The position numbers and the translations under genes are program-made. The notes under the pieces were generated by a model. The model did not search any database. It saw only the letters and a program-made list of their open reading frames with translations, and was not told the origin of the DNA. From NCBI GenBank assembly GCA_016937715.1, contig JAFGWA010000008.1, positions 1-57,464 of the forward strand: a DNA stretch of 57,464 nt. The letters are read 5' to 3'. The DNA comes from Candidatus Goldiibacteriota bacterium. GTDB taxonomy: Bacteria > Oederibacteriota > PGYV01. Shown here piece after piece: positions 16,630-24,319 of this stretch. Positions within the stretch are counted from its first letter, which is position 1. Each line of letters begins with the position of its first letter.

Positions 16630-16803
16630 ATGCCGATGCTTTGACGCTTAGATGGTTGGATGTTTAGTAAAACCAACCAAACCGCCGTTCTCCGCTTCTG
16701 CTTAACTGCCTAAAGCTTAATTTGCTATTTTTTTGAATCAACAACCGCGGGCTAAAGACCCGCGTCTACTAAACCTTCCAAGCATCCAAGCGTCCAAGCC
16801 TCA
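16630..16803. repeat. Composite intergenic repeat element with inverted short-unit ends
   Basis: The left side (16632-16662) has GATGCTTTGACGCTTAG-type units. The core contains the perfect hairpin CGCGGG-CTAAAGA-CCCGCG (16746-16764). The right side (16776-16801) has the inverse units CCAAGCATCCAAGCGTCC. The arrangement recurs with variations near 3523-3690, 22990-23090 and 54190-54290. Confidence 0.7.
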
Positions 16804-16807
16804 TTAC

Positions 16808-18391
16808 TTAAAGCATTTCCTCCACCGCATATTCCGACACCGCAAGGCCTATCTGTGACCTGCCGGGTCCGTATTCCTTATCATGCGATTCCGGACCGCC
16901 GCCCCATCCTTCATACCACATATACGTTTTCCCTTTATGTTCATATAACTGGCCGTACCATATTCCTCCGCCATCAAAAGCCCCTTTAGCAGAACGTGAA
17001 AATACAGGGTTCTGTGTGCCGCGGTGCCAGTTTACAAGGTCATAGGAATATGCCAGCCCAAAAAATGGCGGGTAATCAATATATTTGTTATCCCCGCAAT
17101 AAAGCATGTAATAAATACCGTTCTTTTCTGTTATTCTTGGCGTGGTCACACTTTTTCCATCCCACGTATTAACATCAGGCGCAGGTTCAAATACAGGTTT
17201 ATCAGAGTATTTTGTGAAATTATAACCGTCATCAGACGTGGCAAGGTAAATGGAGTATCCTGTTTTGGCGTTTGGCAGTACATAATAAAGATAAATTACA
17301 CCGTCCTTTAATACCGCTTCCGGCGCCCTGCCTTTAATAACCGGTTTCTTATATTTCTTAAAATCATAAAAATCTTTTGACACCGCAAGCCCTATGCTGT
17401 CATCCCCTTCGCCTAAGCCGCTATAATAAAGAAATACCTTTCCTTTGAAATGTATCGCGGCCGGGTCAAGCGCGGCATTGTCATCAAAAGCCCCTTTATT
17501 GCCAATCCCCACTACGGGATTTTTTAAATAATCAATAAAATGCACAGCGTCAAAAGTTTCCATTGAAGATGTGGCAAGGCATATTTTGTCATGCCCGTCT
17601 CCGCCCCTGTAATAAAAATACATTGTATTATTATCTATAAGAATATCCGGGTTTGCCGTGTGCCAGCTTTTATAAGAGTTTTGTACAATCGGAATCACAG
17701 GATTGCCTTCATATTTCTTCCAGTATGGATTTTTAGAAATCACCCTGCCTTTAAAATCGTATTTAATGACATTTTTTGAATTAATTAAATTCATTGCCCG
17801 CAATGCCGGACCTGATATATCCGGATTACTTTTAAACGCGGCCAAAAAAGGCAGCGCCTGCCTGTATTTTGCTTCACCTGCCAAAAGGCATATTTCATTT
17901 AAACTGACCACATCCAGTTTTTCAGCACCATCAAAGGTTAATATAGAAGCCTTGCCGTTTCTAAAAAGCACCGCATCGGCAAGCATTTTCTCCTGACCGT
18001 TTAAATCTTTATAGTTTACTTCTATGAACGTTAAAACATCTGCCGGTGCTTTTCTATTTTTGGAAGATAGAAGAAAATATAAAAGGTGTCCTTTTTTATT
18101 TTTAGCCCCTGCCATTCTCCCCACAACTATCATGTCTGCCATGGGTGAATCCATTAAAGCAAGCGTTTTTGCCGCATAAGGGTACAGGTTTTCATCTTCA
18201 AGGAATTTTAAGGAATCCACCATGTAACTGCTGTCATTCAACCGCCACATATCAATAAGGGCAGACTTTATAGATGTAATATCCCCTGAATCAAAGCGTT
18301 CTTTAATACCCGGCTTTTTTTCAGCACAGGAAATTAAAAAAAATGTCAGCAGTATGCCTGCTGTCAGCGCTTTCCAAACTCCATCGCGCAT
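16808..18391 (-). CDS. Lipoprotein with GH43/GH130-like five-bladed beta-propeller
   Basis: 527 residues. The signal ends in FLISC, a lipobox, so Cys22 is probably lipidated. Residues about 25-200 are helical and repeat-like, with no named family. Residues about 215-525 show propeller repeats: KKYEGNPVIP, ANPDILIDNNTMYFYYRG, LDPAAIHFKGKVFLYYSG, GRAPEAVLKDGVIYLYY, TTPRITEKNGIYYMLYCG. These are typical of GH43, GH32 and GH130-type glycosidases or phosphorylases. Candidate acidic residues (NPD, DPA, APE) match blade starts, but the catalytic set cannot be confirmed. The start overlaps the queF stop by 28 bp. The likely role is polysaccharide processing at the envelope. Confidence 0.75.
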   Translation of the reverse strand: MRDGVWKALTAGILLTFFLISCAEKKPGIKERFDSGDITSIKSALIDMWRLNDSSYMVDSLKFLEDENLYPYAAKTLALMDSPMADMIVVGRMAGAKNKKGHLLYFLLSSKNRKAPADVLTFIEVNYKDLNGQEKMLADAVLFRNGKASILTFDGAEKLDVVSLNEICLLAGEAKYRQALPFLAAFKSNPDISGPALRAMNLINSKNVIKYDFKGRVISKNPYWKKYEGNPVIPIVQNSYKSWHTANPDILIDNNTMYFYYRGGDGHDKICLATSSMETFDAVHFIDYLKNPVVGIGNKGAFDDNAALDPAAIHFKGKVFLYYSGLGEGDDSIGLAVSKDFYDFKKYKKPVIKGRAPEAVLKDGVIYLYYVLPNAKTGYSIYLATSDDGYNFTKYSDKPVFEPAPDVNTWDGKSVTTPRITEKNGIYYMLYCGDNKYIDYPPFFGLAYSYDLVNWHRGTQNPVFSRSAKGAFDGGGIWYGQLYEHKGKTYMWYEGWGGGPESHDKEYGPGRSQIGLAVSEYAVEEML

Positions 18392-18753
18392 TTGGCGTCT
18401 ATCCCCCCTCTTGTATTGTAAACCGTTTCTACAAGAAGATATTTTGGATTTAATATTTTTTTAATATCAGTAAAAATACGGTTAGTGGCTTTTTCCTGAT
18501 AAATACCCACATTGCGGAAGCTTACAAAGTAATATTTAAGCGCTTTTAGTTCAAGTATTTTAGCGGCAGGGATATAGGTAATAACCACTTCTGCCACATC
18601 CGGAAGCCCGGAAAAAGGGCATACAGCGGAAAATTCTTTTGTTTTATATTCAATAAGCTGCTTTCCGCCTTCATATTTTATAGTTTCCAGCGCTTTTGTA
18701 TCTATTTTAGATTCCGGTAAAAAATCATACGTCCTTCCTTCTGCTTTTGCCAT
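18364..18753 (-). CDS. queF: NADPH-dependent 7-cyano-7-deazaguanine reductase (preQ0 reductase)
   Basis: 129 residues, matching the short type I QueF. It reduces preQ0 to preQ1 in queuosine biosynthesis. The catalytic Cys45 in FSAVCPFSGLPD and Asp52 have the spacing known for QueF. The motif LELKALKYYFVSFRN (near 67) is the NADPH-binding QueF signature. The usual His-Glu pair after it reads Gln86-Glu87 here (GIYQE). No other queuosine genes are in the window. It lies in front of the beta-propeller lipoprotein and overlaps it, probably without functional relation. Confidence 0.93.
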   Translation of the reverse strand: MAKAEGRTYDFLPESKIDTKALETIKYEGGKQLIEYKTKEFSAVCPFSGLPDVAEVVITYIPAAKILELKALKYYFVSFRNVGIYQEKATNRIFTDIKKILNPKYLLVETVYNTRGGIDAKCAMEFGKR

Positions 18754-19092
18754 TTAAACCTCCTGTGATAATTAAATTATTATAACATATAATAGAACCT
18801 GAGGGACAGAGGGACGGATGCACGGATGATCGGCAAAACCGATCTTCTGTGCTGTTGCCTTTGCTTATCTACTTCTAGCTTAATTCGCTGTTTTAAACTT
18901 TTCCGCTCACAAACTCGCTCCAACCGCAGGCTGAAGACCCTCATCTGCCAAATTAAAAAATTCACTCCCATAAACACAGACCAAACAACAACGATCAGAT
19001 ACACGGATGATTGTTTACAACAAGTATACCAGTGAACGTGCCAGGAACAATCTTCCGTCCCTCTGTCCCTCCGTACATCCGTCCCTCTATCT
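18754..19092. repeat. 339-bp intergenic region with inverted GGGACGGA-type arms
   Basis: The left arm 18801-18828 and right arm 19052-19090 are inverted. A 17-base block, GAGGGACAGAGGGACGG at 18801-18817, is perfectly inverted at 19055-19071. Between them is a degenerate copy of the GC-rich core (about 18922-18950, CCGCAGGCTGAAGACCC). Short ORFs through the region look non-coding. It separates priA from queF. Confidence 0.7.
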
Positions 19093-21300
19093 TTATAACG
19101 TGCTCGCCGGGTCTACAATGACCGTTACGTCCGCGCCTTTCACTTTTTTCCTTGCCTCGCGGGCTATAAAATTCAGTTCTTTGCGCGACTTTCCTTTAAT
19201 AAGGATGCTTATCCTATATTTGTTTCTTATCCGCGAAAGCGGGGCGTCGCACGGCCCAAGAACTTCTATTCCGCTTATCTTATTTATTTCTATCTGTTCG
19301 TCAATTGCAGCGCGCAGTTTATCCCCTGCTTTTTCAGCTTTATCGTGGTCCTCGTCCTTACATACAAACTGAATTATCCCGGTGTAAGGGGGATAGTTCA
19401 TCTCTTTTCTTATGCTTAACTGTTCCTGATAGAATTTTTCAATTTCATATTTTTTTACGTATTTAATGCCCACTGCGTCAGGATTGTATGTCTGTATTGC
19501 CACAGTCCCGTTTTTTCCGCCGCGGCCTGTCCTTCCAGCCACCTGCGTTAAAAGCTGAAAGACGCGCTCTTCAGCCCTGAAGTCCGGCAGGTTTAAAACA
19601 GAATCTATTCCCACAACGCCTACAAAAGTCACTTCGGGAAAATCAAAACCCTTTGCTATCATCTGGGTGCCTATTAATATATCTATCTCTTTTTCTTTTA
19701 TTTGCCTGTACACTTCAAAGTATTCGTTTTTACCGCTCATGGTGTCCATATCCACGCGTTTTATCCTTTTATCGGGGAAAAATTTGGTTATCACTTCTTC
19801 TATCTTCTGCGTACCGGTGCCGGAAAAACTTAATTTACTTTTACATTTCGGGCAATAGACAGAAGGCTTTACGCTTAGGTCACAGTAATGGCACCGCATG
19901 TCATTGCCTTCTTTATGAAAAACAAGCGGTATGTCGCAGTTGTCGCACTTTTCTATATGGCCGCACTTTTTGCAGAAGATGAAACTTGAAAAACCCCTGC
20001 GGTTCATAAACAGTATTGCCTGTTCCCCCGCCTTTAACGTCTCTTTCATCGGATCCAAAAGCATATCTGACAGGAATAATTCCTGCCCGTGCTGCCAGTC
20101 AGCTTTCATATCCACCACTTTAATATCAGGCATCGGCCTTCCGTGCACTCTTTTTTCAAGTTTTATCATTTCATATTTACCGGTGACGGCGTTGTGATAC
20201 GATTCCGCGGAAGGTGTGGCGCTTCCCAGTATAACCACCGCATTATTCATTTTGGCGCGATATACGGCAACATCACGTCCGTTATATCGCGGCTCGCTTT
20301 CCTGTTTATAAGAACTGTCAAACTCTTCGTCTACTATTATAAGGCCTATGTTATCAAAGGGCGCGAATACGGATGACCGTGTCCCTACAACCACATCAGC
20401 ACCGTTGTTCTTTATTTTAAGCCATTCATGCAGCCTTTCGCCTTCTTCAAGGCCGCTGTGATATACCGCCACGCGCTCCCCAAACGCCCTTTTAAAACGC
20501 TCCATTATCTGCGGAGTTAAAAATATTTCCGGCACCAGTACAATTACCTTTTTTCCCTTTTTTACGGTATGCTCCGCAGCCTTAATATAAACTTCTGTCT
20601 TGCCGGAACCTGTCACCCCAAACACAAGAAATGCTGTAAACTTATTAATGTCTATCGCTGAATTTATTTTTAACAGCGCGTGTTTCTGTTCCGCTGTAAG
20701 TTCCTTATGGGTTTCAATTTCAGCAGCACCGCTGTCCGGCGCTTTGGACGGCTGGCGTTTTTCCTTTACCTTCGCGGAAAATTCGGAACGCAGCGCGCCT
20801 TTTTCTTCAAGCGATTCGGTAATTTTATAAATATTTTTTAAGTTAAGTATGCTCTGGGCATCCCTGATATCGGCCTTTTTTCCCCTTCTTTTATAAAGAA
20901 AATCATATAAAAGTTTTTCCTGCCCCTCAAGCTTTGCCGCGCCTGTAAAATCCGCCCTTAAACGTATAATCTTTTTTGAATTTACTTTTAACAAAGCGGC
21001 AAGCATCGAGGAAAAAACAATTCCCGGCGGAGAAATATAATACTGCGCAAGCCAAAGCCCCAGCTTCATCAGTTCATCACTTATCACAGGTTCAGCGTCA
21101 ACAATACGTTCTATTGGTTTTATCCGGTTTGTGTCTATACCAGCGTTTTTAAGATTATTATCTATTACTATTCCGGTTGCCAGTTTTTGCCCTAAAGGCA
21201 CCATTACCCTGCACCCTTTAATGACACTTAAATTTTCCGGGACAGCGTACGTTAAAAGGGCGTCAATTGCCGAAAAAACCGCCACATTTGCGTATTTCAC
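19093..21300 (-). CDS. priA: Primosomal protein N' (replication restart helicase PriA)
   Basis: 735 residues, full length. It recognises stalled forks and reloads the replicative helicase. An N-terminal DNA-binding domain is followed by the helicase core with Walker A FGVTGSGKTEVY (near 230), the DEEF box, GSATPSAES and the QVAGRTGRGG motif near 590. Two zinc-binding cysteine clusters are visible in CKKCGHIEKCDNCDIP and CHYCDLSVKPSVYCPKCKSK. The gene follows the LolA-like gene with a 4-bp overlap, so expression is coupled to envelope genes. The helicase motifs read as intact. Confidence 0.96.
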   Translation of the reverse strand: MKYANVAVFSAIDALLTYAVPENLSVIKGCRVMVPLGQKLATGIVIDNNLKNAGIDTNRIKPIERIVDAEPVISDELMKLGLWLAQYYISPPGIVFSSMLAALLKVNSKKIIRLRADFTGAAKLEGQEKLLYDFLYKRRGKKADIRDAQSILNLKNIYKITESLEEKGALRSEFSAKVKEKRQPSKAPDSGAAEIETHKELTAEQKHALLKINSAIDINKFTAFLVFGVTGSGKTEVYIKAAEHTVKKGKKVIVLVPEIFLTPQIMERFKRAFGERVAVYHSGLEEGERLHEWLKIKNNGADVVVGTRSSVFAPFDNIGLIIVDEEFDSSYKQESEPRYNGRDVAVYRAKMNNAVVILGSATPSAESYHNAVTGKYEMIKLEKRVHGRPMPDIKVVDMKADWQHGQELFLSDMLLDPMKETLKAGEQAILFMNRRGFSSFIFCKKCGHIEKCDNCDIPLVFHKEGNDMRCHYCDLSVKPSVYCPKCKSKLSFSGTGTQKIEEVITKFFPDKRIKRVDMDTMSGKNEYFEVYRQIKEKEIDILIGTQMIAKGFDFPEVTFVGVVGIDSVLNLPDFRAEERVFQLLTQVAGRTGRGGKNGTVAIQTYNPDAVGIKYVKKYEIEKFYQEQLSIRKEMNYPPYTGIIQFVCKDEDHDKAEKAGDKLRAAIDEQIEINKISGIEVLGPCDAPLSRIRNKYRISILIKGKSRKELNFIAREARKKVKGADVTVIVDPASTL

Positions 21301-22055
21301 TTTTTACCCGCCTTAAACTTAACCGTGCTTTCCGGTTTTATGTTTATACCCCGCTGTACAGCGCGTTTATTGTACTCTGCCGCTATATCATAAACCTTCA
21401 TATCGGCAGGAATCTCAAATAAAGCCGGATTTAATTTTGTTTTTACAAGTTTTTTCATCCTGTATTTTTCTAAAAGCGGCCCCGCTGTAATTTTGCCGCC
21501 GGCAAAATCCAGTTCGTGTTTTGGAGCTTTAATCTGCATCTCTTTCACAAAACCGCTTTTTGCATAACGCCATTCTGTTAATTTCGCCTTTAAATACATT
21601 GAAGAAGACTGCCTTAAAACAGAGAAATTTGTTTTTTCGCACATTGTAATCCCTAAAAGCGCGCTTTTAGACTCGCCTTCCTTTTTTTTAGCGTTTACCA
21701 CGAAAGGAAGCAGTTTTCCAAGATACCTTGTATACTCCGCCGCAGAATCCGCAAATACCGTGTTTGATGAATAGTTGGGAATAAAAATTTTATTGTCTTT
21801 TAAAATATAAACTTTATTAACGCCGCCGCTGTTTTCTTCTATCCTGTATTTCCCGCACGAATAATAAAAATCAGCATTTATTATCTGTTTTTGCCCGTCT
21901 TCTTCACGTTCTATTTTTGCTGTCCACCGGCATTGTTCGTAAGGCGGTGCCAGCCCTATAATATCAAGGCAATTCTCAGCCTTTATTCCCTCAGGAGATA
22001 ATACATACAACACCGCTATCAAAAAAAGTGTAATTACGCTTTTTATTTTGGCCAA
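21297..22055 (-). CDS. Secreted LolA-like / DUF4412-type lipoprotein-binding protein (putative)
   Basis: 252 residues with a signal peptide (MAKIKSVITLFLIAVLYVLS, cleaved near KAEN). The body has an alternating beta pattern (WTAKIEREEDGQ, ADFYYSCGKYRIEE, KVYILKDNKIFIPN, AKLTEWRYAKSGFVKEMQIK) that resembles the half-barrel of LolA/LolB-like carriers. It ends with ALFEIPADMKVYD, often seen in such proteins. The exact function is not established; a periplasmic lipid or lipoprotein-binding role is inferred. It overlaps the upstream TPM-domain gene by 13 bp and priA by 4 bp. Confidence 0.55.
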   Translation of the reverse strand: MAKIKSVITLFLIAVLYVLSPEGIKAENCLDIIGLAPPYEQCRWTAKIEREEDGQKQIINADFYYSCGKYRIEENSGGVNKVYILKDNKIFIPNYSSNTVFADSAAEYTRYLGKLLPFVVNAKKKEGESKSALLGITMCEKTNFSVLRQSSSMYLKAKLTEWRYAKSGFVKEMQIKAPKHELDFAGGKITAGPLLEKYRMKKLVKTKLNPALFEIPADMKVYDIAAEYNKRAVQRGINIKPESTVKFKAGKK

Positions 22056-22969
22056 TTTTCACCTTCAAACGCGTTCGGACTGTCAAATGCCCCGCCCGTT
22101 ATTTTATTAATATAGTTCTGCGCGGAAATTATTATATTATCGCCGTACATTACCGCCATATAAAAATACAAAGGCATCATCAGCCCGCAGGCAAGGGAAA
22201 ATACCCAGATAAATTCGGCATAAAAAACATCAAACCTTTTAAGAATAAGAAGCGCGGTTAATGCCATAAAAAAAAGCCATAAGGCCCTCGCTATTTTAAA
22301 TATTTTATTACCCCACAACAGCCCCGGCGCCCTTGCCATAAAGAAAAAAGTAATAAACGGAAAGTAAAACATAAAACTGACCGGTTCCGCGAAAAACAGT
22401 TTTATTATGTCGTTAAAGGGCTGATATTTGGAAAACAGATACACCTTATCATCTATGTTTATAATGCCGTCCTTTTGTTTTCTTAAATCCTCTTTTGAAA
22501 GTGTGTTTTTTTCAAGCCTGTATATAAAAGCCCCCAGCACTTTTCCCAGTATTTTCGCGTCAGAAGTATACCAGCGCCACAACATGCGCGCTATCAGGTC
22601 ATCTTCCATGTATTCCAAATATTGCGCCGGCATAATATAATTCAGGTTCTGTGAAACTGCTATGGCGCCGCGGCGCATGTATTTATTCAGATACACCGCT
22701 ATCACCTTATCATTTTCTGTTTTTATGCCCAAAGCCAGATATTCCTGCGCTTTAGCCTTAAGGTCAGTTTCTTGCTTATTAAGTTCATTAAACACAATAA
22801 CCTTAATCCCATGAAACTTTTCAAGGCGCCAGGCGTTCCACGAAAGGTAATTTTTTCCGCCTAAATCCCCGTATGGCTGATAATAATTGCCGGGAAGATT
22901 TACAAGCTGCATCCCATAGGCAAAAGCAGCTGTTAAAAGCATTAATACTAACATGATTGTTTTTTTCAT
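22043..22969 (-). CDS. Membrane protein with TPM-like extracytoplasmic domain
   Basis: 308 residues. The signal peptide (MKKTIMLVLMLLTAAFAYG) is followed by a soluble domain (about 20-165). That domain has the pattern HGIKVIVFNELNKQE, LALGIKTENDKVIAVYLNK, RRGAIAVSQNLN, YMEDDLIARMLWRWY, as in TPM/Psb32-like domains. Three or so membrane segments lie between about 190 and 285. TPM proteins are implicated in envelope or photosystem quality control; the function here is unknown. It is the first gene of a small group with the LolA-like protein and priA. A repeat-rich region lies upstream. Confidence 0.6.
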   Translation of the reverse strand: MKKTIMLVLMLLTAAFAYGMQLVNLPGNYYQPYGDLGGKNYLSWNAWRLEKFHGIKVIVFNELNKQETDLKAKAQEYLALGIKTENDKVIAVYLNKYMRRGAIAVSQNLNYIMPAQYLEYMEDDLIARMLWRWYTSDAKILGKVLGAFIYRLEKNTLSKEDLRKQKDGIINIDDKVYLFSKYQPFNDIIKLFFAEPVSFMFYFPFITFFFMARAPGLLWGNKIFKIARALWLFFMALTALLILKRFDVFYAEFIWVFSLACGLMMPLYFYMAVMYGDNIIISAQNYINKITGGAFDSPNAFEGENWPK

Positions 22970-22983
22970 GGATGCATTATACC

Positions 22984-23136
22984 ATAAACGAAGGGACGGT
23001 CAAAACAGATGCTTGGAGGCTTTGACGCTTGGCAAATACAGTTACACAAACCAACGGCAACTACCGCGGGCTAAAGACCCGCGTCTACCAATGCAAAAAA
23101 TTAAATCACCAAAGCAAGGCGCAATATATTGCGCCT
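22984..23136. repeat. Composite repeat element with a 20-bp perfect palindrome
   Basis: Units of the type GATGCTTGGAGGCTTTGACG (23008-23032) precede the GC-rich hairpin CGCGGG-CTAAAGA-CCCGCG (23065-23083). Next comes AGGCGCAATATATTGCGCCT at 23117-23136, a perfect 20-bp palindrome. The region separates the TPM gene from spoIID and contains no gene. Confidence 0.75.
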
Positions 23137-23188
23137 CTACAATTAAAAACTGACAGCAAATCCGCGGGATGAAAGTTCATATATATTA

Positions 23189-24319
23189 CTATTCAGGCGT
23201 TTTAATCATTTTCGTGTCCGGATAATAAAAACTTAGAATACCTTCGCATGTCCAGCCTTTTACCGCAAGCGCGTGAGCGCCTGCAAGGCAAAGCCCGCAG
23301 CCGTGTCCCGCGCCCCGGCCGGACAGGATAAAGTCACTTCCCCGTTTTTCAACTGCAAACTTTCTTGATGGAATATTAGCCCAGCCGTATTTTTTTCCAT
23401 AAGCGGAGATAAATTTATCAGCGGGCATTTCAGTTACACCCTTTGTGTGCTTCACCTTTATTAATCTTACGTTCCCGCCCGGGCTTACATCCCCGGTTAT
23501 AAAATCAATACTTCCTGAAATTCTTTCCCCCAAACTTTCTCTTATAACACTTCTAATCTCAGATGCTTTTATCTTTTTTTCCCACCTGTGAAATATATGT
23601 TTTTCGCAGAAATTACCGCTTGCAGCGCCGCATCTGACAACACTTTTAACATTATTTTCACCCCGCCATACATTACCCGCGGATTCCGATTCTCCCCCAC
23701 AGCATCCCGAAAAATAAATATCCGCCGGTTTATTATCTTTGCCTGCTAAAATTAAACCGCGTGTCCCGTTGGCGGCTTTTATACTGCTTCCCCTATTTAG
23801 TTCCGGCCTGCCGTTTAACCGCTGGCAGTGGGTAAGGTCACATAAATCATAATACCCGTGCCTTTTCCTGTTTCTTTCCGCGTAAGTCCTTATCGCAACA
23901 GCCAGCGCTTTGTCAGATTCAGGGTGTGAATACGCCCCTTCAAGCTCACCGTCAAGGCTGGCCGCCACATAATCTTCCAGGCCCATCTCTACAATAATAC
24001 CCGCCTCTTTCTCATCGGGCGGCAGAAAGAAAAATACGCTTCCCTTATATATAAATCTTCTTCCGTTAACACGTATTTCATACTCCCCATACTTTCCCCC
24101 GTTAAGGCGGTATTCCGCTGTCAGTTGCCTGCCTTTATTATTTATTACTTCGATATTATTTCCCTTTACATACCTCACTTTTACTTTTTCACCGCCGTTT
24201 AACTGCACCGCTTCCAGCGTTTTCGGATGATAAATATTTAATATCCTCACCTTAAGCGTCTGAGCGTATAAGGGAAAAGAAAATATAAGCAAAACCGCAG
24301 CTGCTGATAACACCCTCAT
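23189..24319 (-). CDS. SpoIID/LytB domain protein (peptidoglycan-cleaving)
   Basis: 376 residues with a signal peptide (1-20, ending LYAQ). The SpoIID signature is MGLEDYVAASLDGELEGAYS, then ALAVAIRTYAERNRKRHG; the Glu in GELE corresponds to the proposed catalytic residue. GAGHGCGLCLAGAHALA near the C-terminus matches the family's GHGxG motif. SpoIID-type enzymes are lytic transglycosylases acting on glycan strands. In this likely non-sporulating diderm a wall-remodelling role is more plausible. The start overlaps the pbpC stop by 4 bp. Confidence 0.9.
   Translation of the reverse strand: MRVLSAAAVLLIFSFPLYAQTLKVRILNIYHPKTLEAVQLNGGEKVKVRYVKGNNIEVINNKGRQLTAEYRLNGGKYGEYEIRVNGRRFIYKGSVFFFLPPDEKEAGIIVEMGLEDYVAASLDGELEGAYSHPESDKALAVAIRTYAERNRKRHGYYDLCDLTHCQRLNGRPELNRGSSIKAANGTRGLILAGKDNKPADIYFSGCCGGESESAGNVWRGENNVKSVVRCGAASGNFCEKHIFHRWEKKIKASEIRSVIRESLGERISGSIDFITGDVSPGGNVRLIKVKHTKGVTEMPADKFISAYGKKYGWANIPSRKFAVEKRGSDFILSGRGAGHGCGLCLAGAHALAVKGWTCEGILSFYYPDTKMIKTPE

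Noticed and set aside
18780-19035. Short frames between queF and priA
   Set aside because: They coincide with the inverted GGGACGGA-type repeats and lack protein features.
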